Of a stretch of DNA of 64,000 nt, positions 44,777 to 52,600 are shown piece after piece. The notes beneath the pieces are model-generated. The model saw only the letters and a program-made list of their open reading frames with translations. It made no database searches and was not told the origin of the DNA. Position 1 is the first letter of the stretch, and the number at the start of each line of letters is the position of its first letter. The stretch lies in the NCBI GenBank assembly GCA_963695705.1, contig CAVOHB010000009.1, positions 744,001 through 808,000 of the forward strand, written 5' to 3'. This DNA is from JBKPNJ01 sp963695705. Its GTDB lineage: Bacteria > Actinomycetota > Actinomycetes > Propionibacteriales > Nocardioidaceae. The position numbers and the translations under genes are program-made.

Positions 44777-44811
44777 CGCGCGATCCGACACTTATTTCTC
44801 GCCATCCGACA
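44762..44811 (-). repeat. Triple TGTCGGAT array at the 3' end of cphA
   Basis: On the minus strand, TGTCGGAT lies at 44804-44811, 44783-44790 and 44762-44769, spaced exactly 21 bp, each within AAGTGTCGGATSGCG-like context. This equals the terminal part of the two ~350-bp dispersed repeats, but the rest of the element is absent. The first unit (in plus order) encodes the end and stop of cphA. The units are direct repeats and do not form a hairpin. Confidence 0.9.
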
Positions 44812-44842
44812 CTTATGCTGGCGGCGCGCCCGATATGGACGG

Positions 44843-45463
44843 TCAGGTCTGCGGAACCGCCGACCGGCTCGGTCCACGATGGCTGTCCGCAGCCTCTTGT
44901 ACGCGCTCGAGGTGCCGGGCCCACCAGGCGCCGTCGCCGGCGTCGTCATGGTCAGGTCCGGCGCGTCCATCGATCAACTCGCGGACGATGTCCGCGTGCC
45001 CTGCGTGCTGGGCGGTCTCGGCCACGACGCGGACGAGCAGAGATCCCAACGTGGTCTTGCGCCGCGCCTCCGGCCACCACGACACCTCCGCGGGGGCATC
45101 GAGTCCCAGCTGCTCGATCGACTCGTCGGAGTGCTGCGACGCAGCCCGGTACAGGGACAGCACGTACTCCCTGGTCTCCTCGGCGGCCGCCCACATGTCG
45201 GCGCCGTCCCAGATCGACTCGTCTTCGACCCAGGGCAGCCGAACCGGAGACGGCCGGCCCACACAGTCGCCCAGGTAGGCGAGCTCGATTCCCGCCAGGT
45301 GCTTGACCAGTCCCAACAGGTTCGTGGCAGTTGGCGTAACCGGTCGGCGAATGTCGTACTCCGACAGGCCGTCCAGCGACGAGACCACGCTCCCCCGAGA
45401 CTGCTGCAGGTATCGCTGCAGATCGGCGCCGATGTCGGGCTCGGTGGGGGTCCGGCTGCTCAT
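44843..45463 (-). CDS. DUF664 (DinB-fold) protein
   Basis: A 206-aa four-helix protein of the DinB/DUF664 type. Family features: 'TNLLGLVKHLAGIELAYLGD', with the first metal-ligand histidine, and 'VAETAQHAGHADIVRELIDG', with the second histidine pair. Relatives are often mycothiol-dependent transferases or isomerases; the substrate is unknown. It lies between the cphA 3' end and the second Mur ligase, reading toward cphA. Confidence 0.88.
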   Translation of the reverse strand: MSSRTPTEPDIGADLQRYLQQSRGSVVSSLDGLSEYDIRRPVTPTATNLLGLVKHLAGIELAYLGDCVGRPSPVRLPWVEDESIWDGADMWAAAEETREYVLSLYRAASQHSDESIEQLGLDAPAEVSWWPEARRKTTLGSLLVRVVAETAQHAGHADIVRELIDGRAGPDHDDAGDGAWWARHLERVQEAADSHRGPSRSAVPQT

Positions 45464-45519
45464 CCGCCGAGGCTACCCGGACGCGTCGCGGGCCGCGCGT
45501 CCGTAACGTCATGCATTTC

Positions 45520-45548
45520 GAGGGTCCTGACAGATGGTCCTGACCCTC
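45520..45548 (-). terminator. Nested dyad at the 3' end of the stand-alone Mur ligase
   Basis: GAGGGTC (45520-45526) and GACCCTC (45542-45548) form a 7-bp stem around a 15-bp loop. An outer pair GTCATGC (45508-45514) and GCATGAC (45554-45560) encloses it. The right outer arm lies in the last codons of the Mur ligase and the stop sits in the stem. There is no clear U-run. It is a likely transcription terminator or mRNA 3' stabiliser for that gene. Confidence 0.55.
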
Positions 45549-47259
45549 ACAACGCATGACGCAAGCGGGTCGCGGCGAGCACCTTGCGACGCAGCTCGTC
45601 GGGATCGTCCACGGACGCCCCCTGAACGGCCAGCCAGGACTCGAGCAGCTCCCGGTCCTGGTGGCACATGATCGCCACCACATCGCGTGGCTGCGCCTGC
45701 GCGGCCAGTCCCCGCAGCGCATCCAGCTCACTGTCGTACACCGGCAGATCGGGTACGCCGACGCGTCGCGCGCCCTCCCGGAACAACTCGGTCAGCGCGT
45801 CCCGGTCCCGTCCTCGTAGATAGCGCGACTTGTGCACGACGGCCACCACATCGGCGTCACGGGCGGCCAGCTCGCCGAGCGCCTCCATGATGTCGTCGGT
45901 ACGATCACCCGCGGTGCCGAGCCCGAGTAGCAGCCGGCCACCGGGCTGTCGTACGCCGTTCATGATCTCCAGCAGCGCCTCGAGGCCGGCCTCGTTGTGC
46001 GCGAGGTCGATCACGACCGTCACGTCACCGAGTGAGTAGATGTTCATCCGTCCCGGATTGTGCTGCGGATCAGGGCGGAACGTCGTGAGTCCCTCGATCA
46101 CCGCCTCGCGGGGCAGTCCGACACCGAACGCGGCCGAGGCGGCGGCCAGCGCGTTCTCGACGTTGAACCGGGAGAGCCCCGCCAGCGTCATCGGCACATC
46201 GACGATCGGCAGCAGCGGATCGGGATCGGCGTTGGACTCGATGATGCAGATCCAGCCGTCGATGACCGTCGTCGCCCGGCCACCGTCGCCCACCACCTCA
46301 CGCAGCGACGGTGATCCGGGATCGCGGGAGAAGACCCACGGACGCGCCTTCGTCAGCGATCGCATCGCGATCACCCGCGGGTCGTCCCCGTTGAGTACGG
46401 CCCATCCCGTCGGTTTGGTGATCCGCGGTACGACGGCCTTGACCTCGGCGAGCTGGTCGAGCGTGTCGATGCCCTGCGCCCCGAGGTGGTCGGCCGAGAC
46501 GTTCGTCACCACGCTGACGTCGTTGGACATGACCCCGATGCCGCGCAGCAGGATCCCCCCGCGCGCGGTCTCGGTGACCGCCAGCTCGACCTGCTCGTGC
46601 GCCAGCACACGGCCCGCCCCGCTCGGCCCGGAGTAGTCGCCGGCCTCGACCAGCACACCGTCGACATAGATTCCGTCGGTGCTCGACCACCCGACGTGCA
46701 GGCCGGCGCAGCGGCCGATGTGCGCGATCATCCGGGAGGTGGTGGTCTTTCCGTTCGTACCCGTCACGGCGACGATCGGCACTCTCGGCCGGAGCGTCGC
46801 CGGCGCTGGTCCGGGATCGACCAGCCGCATCGTCGCCGCCTCGTCGCTGACCAGGGCATCGACGTCGCCGTCGGGAAGCGAGTCCAGCACGGCAGCCACC
46901 GCCCGCCCGAGTGCCTCTGCCCGGCCGCGACGGCGCCACGGGTACGCGACCACGACGCGGTCGACGTCCGCGGTCGGTCTGACCCGCACGCCCAGCCGCT
47001 GGGTCCCTGCTTCCGCCGCGAGCTGCCGCACGAGGCCGGCAACCGCGCGCACCGCGAAGCGCTGCCGGAAGCCGCTCCCGACCTCGCCGGTGCGCACGTT
47101 CCGGAGCCCGATCCGGGTGGCCAGCCGGAGCGCCTCGGCCTCGGGTACGTTGATCAGCCCCGAGAGGTCCAGGGTGAGCTTGACCGCCGCCCGCGGGAAG
47201 TACAGGTTCGGCCCGTCGAGGATGCGGAGCTCGACCAGCGAGGTGGTCTCCTCGGGCAT
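45547..47259 (-). CDS. Stand-alone Mur ligase-family protein (cyanophycin synthetase-like, no ATP-grasp)
   Basis: A 570-aa protein. A ~150-residue N-terminal part ('LRILDGPNLYFPRAAVKLTL') is like the leader of CphA-type enzymes. It is followed directly by a Mur ligase half (VTGTNGKTTT at 165-174, 'VTETARGGILLRGIGVMSND', 'DLAHNEAGLEALLEIM'), closely resembling CphA residues 505-930. The whole ATP-grasp domain is missing. An ATP-dependent amide ligase acting with or beside CphA is the best guess; the substrates are not known. Two DUF664 genes flank it. Start ATG 47259. Confidence 0.85.
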   Translation of the reverse strand: MPEETTSLVELRILDGPNLYFPRAAVKLTLDLSGLINVPEAEALRLATRIGLRNVRTGEVGSGFRQRFAVRAVAGLVRQLAAEAGTQRLGVRVRPTADVDRVVVAYPWRRRGRAEALGRAVAAVLDSLPDGDVDALVSDEAATMRLVDPGPAPATLRPRVPIVAVTGTNGKTTTSRMIAHIGRCAGLHVGWSSTDGIYVDGVLVEAGDYSGPSGAGRVLAHEQVELAVTETARGGILLRGIGVMSNDVSVVTNVSADHLGAQGIDTLDQLAEVKAVVPRITKPTGWAVLNGDDPRVIAMRSLTKARPWVFSRDPGSPSLREVVGDGGRATTVIDGWICIIESNADPDPLLPIVDVPMTLAGLSRFNVENALAAASAAFGVGLPREAVIEGLTTFRPDPQHNPGRMNIYSLGDVTVVIDLAHNEAGLEALLEIMNGVRQPGGRLLLGLGTAGDRTDDIMEALGELAARDADVVAVVHKSRYLRGRDRDALTELFREGARRVGVPDLPVYDSELDALRGLAAQAQPRDVVAIMCHQDRELLESWLAVQGASVDDPDELRRKVLAATRLRHAL

Positions 47260-47439
47260 GTCGGCCGCCTGTTCTCCTCAGTCGACAGGCGGACGACATG
47301 CGCCGACGTGTCGGAGTCGGAACCAGCGTGACGCGCCTGCATCGGCGATCCTGCCAGATCCCGGGCCGTCGTCGGACCCCGATGGCAGGATCGAGCCGTT
47401 GTCACCTCGACTGCCAGCGCACCGGAAGGAGCTCGCAGC

Positions 47440-48016
47440 ATGCCCGGAAACGTTCCCCCCGTTGCCAACGAGCGGGAGGGGCTGCTCGCCTTCCTGGCCC
47501 AGCAGCGATACGTGCTCAGCCTCGCCGCGTACGGCCTCACCGACGAGCAGGCCCGGATGACGCCGTTGAGCAGTCAGCTCAGCGTCGGAGGCCTGGTCAA
47601 ACATGTCACAGCGACCGAGCGCGCGTGGATGGACAGGGCGATGCTGCGACCCGTGCGGGGCGAGGGTGTCGACGACTACGTGGCCCACTTCCGGATGTCG
47701 CGGGACCAGACGCTGTTGGACGCTGCTTGCTGACTATGAGGCGGCCGCCCGCGAGACAGAGGCAGACCTCGCCCAGATCCCCGATCTCGGACGGCCCGTC
47801 CCGGTCCCCCGCAACGCCCCGTGGTTCCCCCAGGACGTCGATGCGTGGTCAGTGCGATGGGTTCTGCTGCACGTGATCGAGGAGACCGCCCGCCACGCGG
47901 GCCACGCCGACATCATCCGGGAGTCGATCGACGGTGCCACGGCGTTCCCACTCATGGCGGCCGCCGAAGGCTGGCCGGCAACCGAGTGGCTGCAGCCATG
48001 GACCCCGTCCAGCTGA
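47440..48016 (+). pseudogene. DUF664/DinB-family gene with a +1 frameshift
   Basis: ATG 47440 with GGAAGGAG upstream opens a DinB-fold protein ('LLAFLAQQRYVLSLAAYGL', '[16 protein letters not shown]'), which stops after 97 codons. The rest of the family sequence ('[19 protein letters not shown]', '[20 protein letters not shown]') continues in the +1 frame to 48016. One extra T at 47727-47728 (GCTTGCT in place of GCTGCT) explains the break; without it the protein would be about 191 aa. It pairs with the other DUF664 gene around the Mur ligase. It may be a real pseudogene or a base-call error. Confidence 0.85.
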
Positions 48017-48039
48017 TCGTCCTGGGGCGGCCCTGTCAG

Positions 48040-49023
48040 TCACCGCTCGGACGGCGCGGCCTCACCCGACGGTGACGCGGCGCGCAACAGCTGCTCGGCG
48101 CCGGCGAAATCGTCCATCACCTCGCGGGCCGACCGCTCGGCAACGAGCGCACCGACCCCCTGGCCCGCGTAGACCGCGGCGGTATCGAGGTCGTCGAGCT
48201 CCCGGGACCGGCGGTACTGCTCGATCGCGGACGCGTCTGAGGACAGGGCGTCCTCCGAGCCGGACCAGCGCTCGTAGAACGCGTTCCGCAATGCCCGGCC
48301 ACCGAACTCCTGCGGCCAGCCCGCACCGGAGGCCACGTCGAAGACGCGGCCGTAGGCAGTCGCCGTCTCGTCGGACTCCACCAGCCGCTGCCGCATCCGT
48401 GCGCTGTTCGTCGCCTCCACGCAGGCGAGGAACGCGGTGCCGACCCATGCGCCGCAGGCACCCGCCGCGAGCACCGCCGCCAGACCGCGAGGTCCACTGA
48501 CGCCACCGCCTGCGAGCACCGGGATGTCCACGGCGTCCAGAACCGCCTGGAGGAGTGGCAGGGTGCCGACCGCGTTCCGGCCGTGCCCTCCTCCCTCACT
48601 GCCGCGGGCCACGATGACGTCCGCGCCGCTGGCTCGTGCGACGACTGCATCCCGCACGGTGCCCGCCTGGACGGCGACGGTCACGCCGGCATCGCGCAGC
48701 GGCGCGACGTACGGCGTGACGTCGCCGAAACTCACCGAGACGAGGGGCGGCGCGAGCTCCAGAACCGCCGCTAGCTGGTCCGGCCGACCGGGCAGCGCCC
48801 ACGCCATCAGGCCGATCCCGTACGGCTGGCCGGTGGCCGCGGCCGTGTCCGCCTGCTCGCGGATCCACTCACCGGTCGACGCCGGGCCTACACCGATCAT
48901 GCCGAGTCCGCCGGCGGCGGAGATGGCTCCGGCCAGGGCACCGCCCGAGACGCCGGCCATCGGCGCACCCACGACCGGCTGGAGGAGCCCGAACCGTCGG
49001 GTGAACCAGGTCTGCACGGACAT
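48040..49023 (-). CDS. Nitronate monooxygenase-family FMN protein
   Basis: A 327-aa TIM-barrel flavoprotein of the nitronate monooxygenase (2-nitropropane dioxygenase) family. 'VVGAPMAGVSGGALAGAISAAGGLGMIG' is the FMN-side N-terminus, 'IVARGSEGGGHGRNAVGTL' carries the glycine-rich FMN-phosphate loop and catalytic histidine, and 'DIPVLAGGGVSGPRGLAA' completes the phosphate site. Some members are FabK-like enoyl reductases. It is 9 bp downstream of the fabI/inhA-like gene and may be co-transcribed with it. The ATG at 49023 has GAGGAGCGGCG upstream. Confidence 0.9.
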   Translation of the reverse strand: MSVQTWFTRRFGLLQPVVGAPMAGVSGGALAGAISAAGGLGMIGVGPASTGEWIREQADTAAATGQPYGIGLMAWALPGRPDQLAAVLELAPPLVSVSFGDVTPYVAPLRDAGVTVAVQAGTVRDAVVARASGADVIVARGSEGGGHGRNAVGTLPLLQAVLDAVDIPVLAGGGVSGPRGLAAVLAAGACGAWVGTAFLACVEATNSARMRQRLVESDETATAYGRVFDVASGAGWPQEFGGRALRNAFYERWSGSEDALSSDASAIEQYRRSRELDDLDTAAVYAGQGVGALVAERSAREVMDDFAGAEQLLRAASPSGEAAPSER

Positions 49024-49032
49024 CGCCGCTCC

Positions 49033-49803
49033 TCAGGCACCCATCGCGTGATAGCCGCCGTCCACGTGCACGATCTCCCCGGTGGTGGCGGGGAAGAAGT
49101 CACTGAGCAGGGCCACCACCGCCTTGGCCGCGGGCTCGTTGTCGGTTTCGTCCCAGCCGAGCGGTGACTTCGAGCTCCACATGACCTCGAGGTCGGCAAA
49201 GCCGGGGATGGCCTTCGCGGCAAGCGTCTTCAGCGGGCCGGCGGAGACGAGGTTGACCCGTACGCCCTTCGGCCCGAGGTCGCGGGCGAGGTAGCGGGCC
49301 GTCGACTCCAGCCCTGCCTTGGCCACGCCCATCCAGTCGTACGCCGGCCAGGCGACCGTCGCGTCGAAGGTCATGCCGACGACCGCGCCGCCCGACCGCA
49401 TCATCGGCAGGCAGGCCACCGACAGCGAGGCCAGGGAGAACGCCGACACGTGGATGGCCTGGCCCACGTCCGACCAGGGTGCGGTCAGGAACCTGCCGCC
49501 GAGCATCGTCTCCGGGTTGCCGTACGCGATCGAGTGCACCACACCGTCGAGCCCCTCGAGGTGCTCGCCGAGACGCTCGGGAAGGCTCGCCAGATGCTGC
49601 TCGTCGGTGACGTCGAGCTCCAGCACCGGCGCCTGCCGGGGCAACCGGCCGGCGATCCGTTTCGTGATCGACAGGGCCCGGCCGAAGTTGGAGATGACCA
49701 CCTCGGCCCCCTCCTCCTGCGCCACCCTGGCGACGCTGAAGCCGATGGAGTTGTCCATCGTCACGCCTGCCACCAGGATGCGTTTGCCGTCAAGGATTCC
49801 CAT
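49033..49803 (-). CDS. fabI: Enoyl-ACP reductase (FabI/InhA type)
   Basis: A 256-aa NADH-dependent enoyl reductase that completes each cycle of fatty acid elongation. The NAD motif is 'LVAGVTMDNSIGF' (GxxxxxSxG pattern) at 10-22. The catalytic pair is in 'YDWMGVAKAGL' (Tyr-x6-Lys), and 'RVNLVSAGPLKTLAAKAI' is the following FabI/InhA strand. The gene order fabG-fabI matches the actinobacterial mabA-inhA pair, but no mycolic-acid-specific gene is visible. Start ATG 49803 with GGAAGGAC upstream. Confidence 0.92.
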   Translation of the reverse strand: MGILDGKRILVAGVTMDNSIGFSVARVAQEEGAEVVISNFGRALSITKRIAGRLPRQAPVLELDVTDEQHLASLPERLGEHLEGLDGVVHSIAYGNPETMLGGRFLTAPWSDVGQAIHVSAFSLASLSVACLPMMRSGGAVVGMTFDATVAWPAYDWMGVAKAGLESTARYLARDLGPKGVRVNLVSAGPLKTLAAKAIPGFADLEVMWSSKSPLGWDETDNEPAAKAVVALLSDFFPATTGEIVHVDGGYHAMGA

Positions 49804-49845
49804 GTCGTCCTTCCGTGCCGCTCCGACCGCGGCGCTCGTCTGCGC

Positions 49846-50550
49846 TCAGTGACCCATGCCGAGGCCGCCGTCGACCGGGATGACCGCCCCGGTGATGTAG
49901 CCGGCCTCGTCCGATGCGAGCCACCGGGTCACGGCCGCGACCTCACCCGGCGCGGCGTACCGGCGCAGCGGGATCGCCTGGAGGTACTCGTCCCTCTTGG
50001 CGTCCGGCAGCTCGGCCGTCATCTCGGTCTCGACGAACCCCGGTGCCACCACGTTGGCGGTGATGCCGCGGCTGCCGAGCTCGCGGGCCATCGAGCGCGC
50101 CATGCCCACCAGGCCCGCCTTGCTGGCCGCGTAGTTGACCTGTCCGGCCGAGCCCAGCAGGGCCACGACGGACGAGATGAACACGACCCGTCCCCGGCGC
50201 AGCCGCAGCATGCCCCTGGCGGCCCGTTTGGCCACCCGGAAGGATCCGCTGAGGTTGGTCTCGATAACCGAGGTCCAGTCGTCCTCGCTCATCCGCAGCA
50301 GCAAAGTGTCCCGGGTGATGCCCGCGTTCGCCACCAGGATCTCGACCGGTCCCTGCTTCTCCTCGATCTCGGCGAAGCCCGCCTCCACGGCGTCGGGCTC
50401 GGTGATGTCGCAGCGAACGGCCAGGAAGCCGCCCGGCGGTTCACCACTGCGGTACGTGATCGCGACATCGTTGCCGTTCTCGGAGAACGCCTCCGCGATC
50501 GACAGCCCGATGCCGCGGTTGCCGCCGGTGACAAGCACAGATCTGCCCAA
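49846..50550 (-). CDS. fabG: 3-oxoacyl-ACP reductase (FabG/MabA type)
   Basis: A 234-aa short-chain dehydrogenase that reduces 3-oxoacyl-ACP with NADPH. It has 'LVTGGNRGIGLSIA' (nucleotide loop), 'ANAGIT', catalytic serine in 'VVFISSVVALLGSAGQ' and the YxxxK motif in 'NYAASKAGLVGMAR'. The TTG start at 50550 follows GGGAGGGTG and gives the usual family N-terminus. It is 42 bp upstream of fabI on the same strand; together they are the paired reductases of fatty acid synthesis. Confidence 0.92.
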   Translation of the reverse strand: MGRSVLVTGGNRGIGLSIAEAFSENGNDVAITYRSGEPPGGFLAVRCDITEPDAVEAGFAEIEEKQGPVEILVANAGITRDTLLLRMSEDDWTSVIETNLSGSFRVAKRAARGMLRLRRGRVVFISSVVALLGSAGQVNYAASKAGLVGMARSMARELGSRGITANVVAPGFVETEMTAELPDAKRDEYLQAIPLRRYAAPGEVAAVTRWLASDEAGYITGAVIPVDGGLGMGH

Positions 50551-50673
50551 GACACCCTCCCTGCCCCCGTGTCACCGACATGCGCTCTGGAGGCTACCCG
50601 CTACGCCGGGACGCCGCCGCCCGCCGCCTCGGCCGGTGGGCACGAGTGCGGGCGGCACCTCCGCGGGCCGCCC

Positions 50674-50889
50674 TCACTCGTCGTCCTCGAGCCGGAAGCC
50701 GAGCTTCATCGTCACCTGGAAGTGCTCCACGCGGCCGTCCTCGATGTGTCCGCGGACCTGCTCGACCTCGAACCAGTCGATGTGCCGAAGCGTTCTCGCC
50801 GCCCGGGCGACACCGTTCCTGATGGCTGCGTCGACCCCCTCCGGGGAGGTTCCGACGATCTCGGTGACGCGGTAGGTGCGGCTCGACAT
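50674..50889 (-). CDS. Dodecin (flavin-binding)
   Basis: A 71-aa small protein that forms a hollow dodecamer storing FMN, riboflavin or coenzyme A. Family signature: 'YRVTEIVGTSPEGVDAAI', then 'ARTLRHIDWFEVEQVRGHI', with the flavin-stacking tryptophan W39, and 'FQVTMKLGFRLED' at the end. The ATG at 50889 gives the usual start. It stands alone between fabG and the divergent DUF3099 gene. Confidence 0.93.
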   Translation of the reverse strand: MSSRTYRVTEIVGTSPEGVDAAIRNGVARAARTLRHIDWFEVEQVRGHIEDGRVEHFQVTMKLGFRLEDDE

Positions 50890-50987
50890 GGTGCTCCTCC
50901 AGGGTCTGTTGCGGGTTCCCGGCGAGCGGCGCCGGGCGGTGACCATTGTTGCCGACCGGGAGCGTACGGTGGACCGCGGAGGGCGGA

Positions 50988-51320
50988 ATGAAACGCAGGG
51001 CAGACACCTCGGTCAGCATCACCAGCGCCCGGGTCAGCAAGAGCTCCGACATCAGGAGCCGGGAGATCCGCTACCTGATCTCGATGGGCATCCGTACGGC
51101 CTGTTTCCTGCTGGCGATCGTGGCGGACGGCCCGCTGCGCTGGGTCCTCATCGCCGCCTCCTTCGTCCTGCCGTACTTCGCGGTCGTGATCGCGAACGCC
51201 GGCAACCACGCCAACCCCCAGGGACCCGATCCGTTCGCGTCGCCGACCACGCTCGAGCTCGGCAGCACCTGGGAGCCCGGTGCACCGCTCGCCGACGACC
51301 CACGACACCACAGCAACTGA
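50988..51320 (+). CDS. DUF3099 membrane protein
   Basis: A 110-aa protein with two hydrophobic segments (about 32-48 and 50-68). It matches the actinobacterial DUF3099 family: 'SREIRYLISMGIRTACF' followed by 'RWVLIAASFVLPYFAVVIAN'. Function unknown. ATG 50988 with GGAGGGCGG upstream. It is followed by the small CxxxxC protein remnant and the MIase-like gene on the same strand. Confidence 0.85.
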   Translation: MKRRADTSVSITSARVSKSSDIRSREIRYLISMGIRTACFLLAIVADGPLRWVLIAASFVLPYFAVVIANAGNHANPQGPDPFASPTTLELGSTWEPGAPLADDPRHHSN

Positions 51321-51482
51321 GGCCGACGGGTGGTGGACGACCAAACTGCCGACGTGAAACGACTCGACGCCAGAGCGCTCCGGTTCCCCCGTCGGAGTGC
51401 GAGCAATGGCGGTGCCGGACAACTTCCCCCGTGGTTGTCCGGCATCGCTCCGCTCCGGTCCGGGTACCGCGGGAGCGCCGAG

Positions 51483-51720
51483 ATGAACCCTGACCAGCCC
51501 GAGGCCGGCGCGGACAGCCCCCCGGCGAACTGCTCGGCCCGGGGATGTCCGGCGCGGCGCGACCTGGTCGCTGCTCTGGAACAATCCCAAGATCCACACC
51601 CCTGACCGGCGGAAGACCTGGCTGGCGTGCGACGCCCACCGGGAGTCGCTGAGCACGTTCCTCTCGGCCCGCGGTTTCCTGCGCGACGTCCAGCCATTCG
51701 TCGACGTGGAGGCGACATGA
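51483..51720 (+). pseudogene. Small conserved actinobacterial protein with a +1 frameshift
   Basis: ATG 51483 begins a frame with 'NCSARGCPA' that matches the start of a small conserved actinobacterial protein. The rest of that family ('TWSLLWNNPKIHTPDRRK', 'TWLACDAHRESLSTFL', 'ARGFLRDVQPF') continues one base out of frame, shift between 51549 and 51561, to the stop at 51718-51720. As read, translation ends at 51605. The two halves together would make about 78 residues. Its stop overlaps the next gene's ATG as ATGA, supporting the corrected frame. The cysteines suggest metal binding; function unknown. Confidence 0.7.
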
Positions 51721-52001
51721 AGTTTCTCGTGCTGTGGAGCATCGACCTCGGCCTGCTGTCGGAGCAGATGGCCAACGCCATCGGCCGGATGCCGGCCTAC
51801 GGCCAGTCGCTGGCCTCGCAGGGGAAGGTCATCGCCCGCTACCACGTGGTCGGCGCGCATGGCGGTGCATGGATCTACGACGTCGACTCGCATGAGGAGT
51901 TCGAGCGACTGCTGGGCCGGGCGCCGGTCTTCAACTTCGCCCACTACACGATCCATCCGCTGGCGGACATGGACCTGGCCGGGACCCCTCCTGCGTCCTG
52001 A
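51717..52001 (+). CDS. Muconolactone isomerase-like small protein
   Basis: A 94-aa ferredoxin-like protein resembling the muconolactone delta-isomerase (MIase) fold: 'MKFLVLWSIDLGLLSEQM', a middle 'GKVIARYHVVGAHGGAWIYD' and 'LLGRAPVFNFAHYTIHPLAD'. The PLxxM-type end fits the family. No beta-ketoadipate pathway genes are near, so the enzyme role is doubtful; many relatives are uncharacterised. ATG 51717 overlaps the preceding stop as ATGA. Confidence 0.75.
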   Translation: MKFLVLWSIDLGLLSEQMANAIGRMPAYGQSLASQGKVIARYHVVGAHGGAWIYDVDSHEEFERLLGRAPVFNFAHYTIHPLADMDLAGTPPAS

Positions 52002-52085
52002 GACCTCCTCGACACCGGCCTGTCACAGCGGCGGCCGGCTCCCCATTGCCTGCAGGCACCAGCCCAAAGCCAATTGACCTAATCG

Positions 52086-52110
52086 GGTATTGACTGACTC
52101 CACGAATACC
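52086..52110. promoter_or_regulatory. GGTATT/AATACC dyad upstream of the XRE gene
   Basis: GGTATT (52086-52091) and AATACC (52105-52110) form a 6-bp inverted repeat with a 13-bp centre. It lies 15-39 bp before the XRE start, in an AT-rich patch with two TTGAC motifs. It is a candidate promoter and autoregulatory operator. Confidence 0.4.
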
Positions 52111-52124
52111 TCAACACTGGCCGA

Positions 52125-52568
52125 ATGGCAGCGATCAGGACTGGCACGACGGAGACGGGGCTGGGCTCCAGGCACCGACACGTGGTCGGCCATCGACTCC
52201 GTCAGCGGCGTCGCACCCTGGGACTGACGCAGCGCGACGTCGCCGCCCGGCTCGGTGAGCTCGGCACCACCACCACCAACAAGGCCCTCAGCAGCCTCGA
52301 GAACGGCGCGACGCTCGACGCGGCAAAGCTGCCCGAGCTCGCCCGCGCCCTCCACTGTTCGGTCACCTACCTGCTCGGCCTCACCGACGACCCCCGACAG
52401 TGGGTCCCCGACCGCGACGCGGAGCCGGCCGTTGCCCGGCCCCTGTCCGCCGCCCGAGAGCCCGCTGCCCGACAGACGGTCCCGCCCGGCCCTGGATCCT
52501 CGGTCCGGATGTACCCGAACCGGGAACCGACAGCCCATGTCCATGCGACAGCGTTGTCGATGCGCTGA
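52125..52568 (+). CDS. XRE-family DNA-binding regulator
   Basis: A 147-aa protein with one helix-turn-helix (about 20-85: 'VGHRLRQRRRTLGLTQRDVAARL', 'KALSSLENGATLD', 'ALHCSVTYLLGLTDDP'), the Cro/CI/XRE pattern. The C-terminal 60 residues are proline- and alanine-rich and probably disordered. It sits 32 bp upstream of the iron-type ABC importer genes and has a dyad in front of its own start, so local control of that operon is a reasonable inference. Confidence 0.85.
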   Translation: MAAIRTGTTETGLGSRHRHVVGHRLRQRRRTLGLTQRDVAARLGELGTTTTNKALSSLENGATLDAAKLPELARALHCSVTYLLGLTDDPRQWVPDRDAEPAVARPLSAAREPAARQTVPPGPGSSVRMYPNREPTAHVHATALSMR

Positions 52569-52600
52569 CGGCAGCGTCCGAACCAGCGGAAGCGAGAACC

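Noticed and set aside
44762..44811. Rho-independent terminator of cphA
   Set aside because: The units are direct repeats and cannot fold into a hairpin with each other; no U-run.
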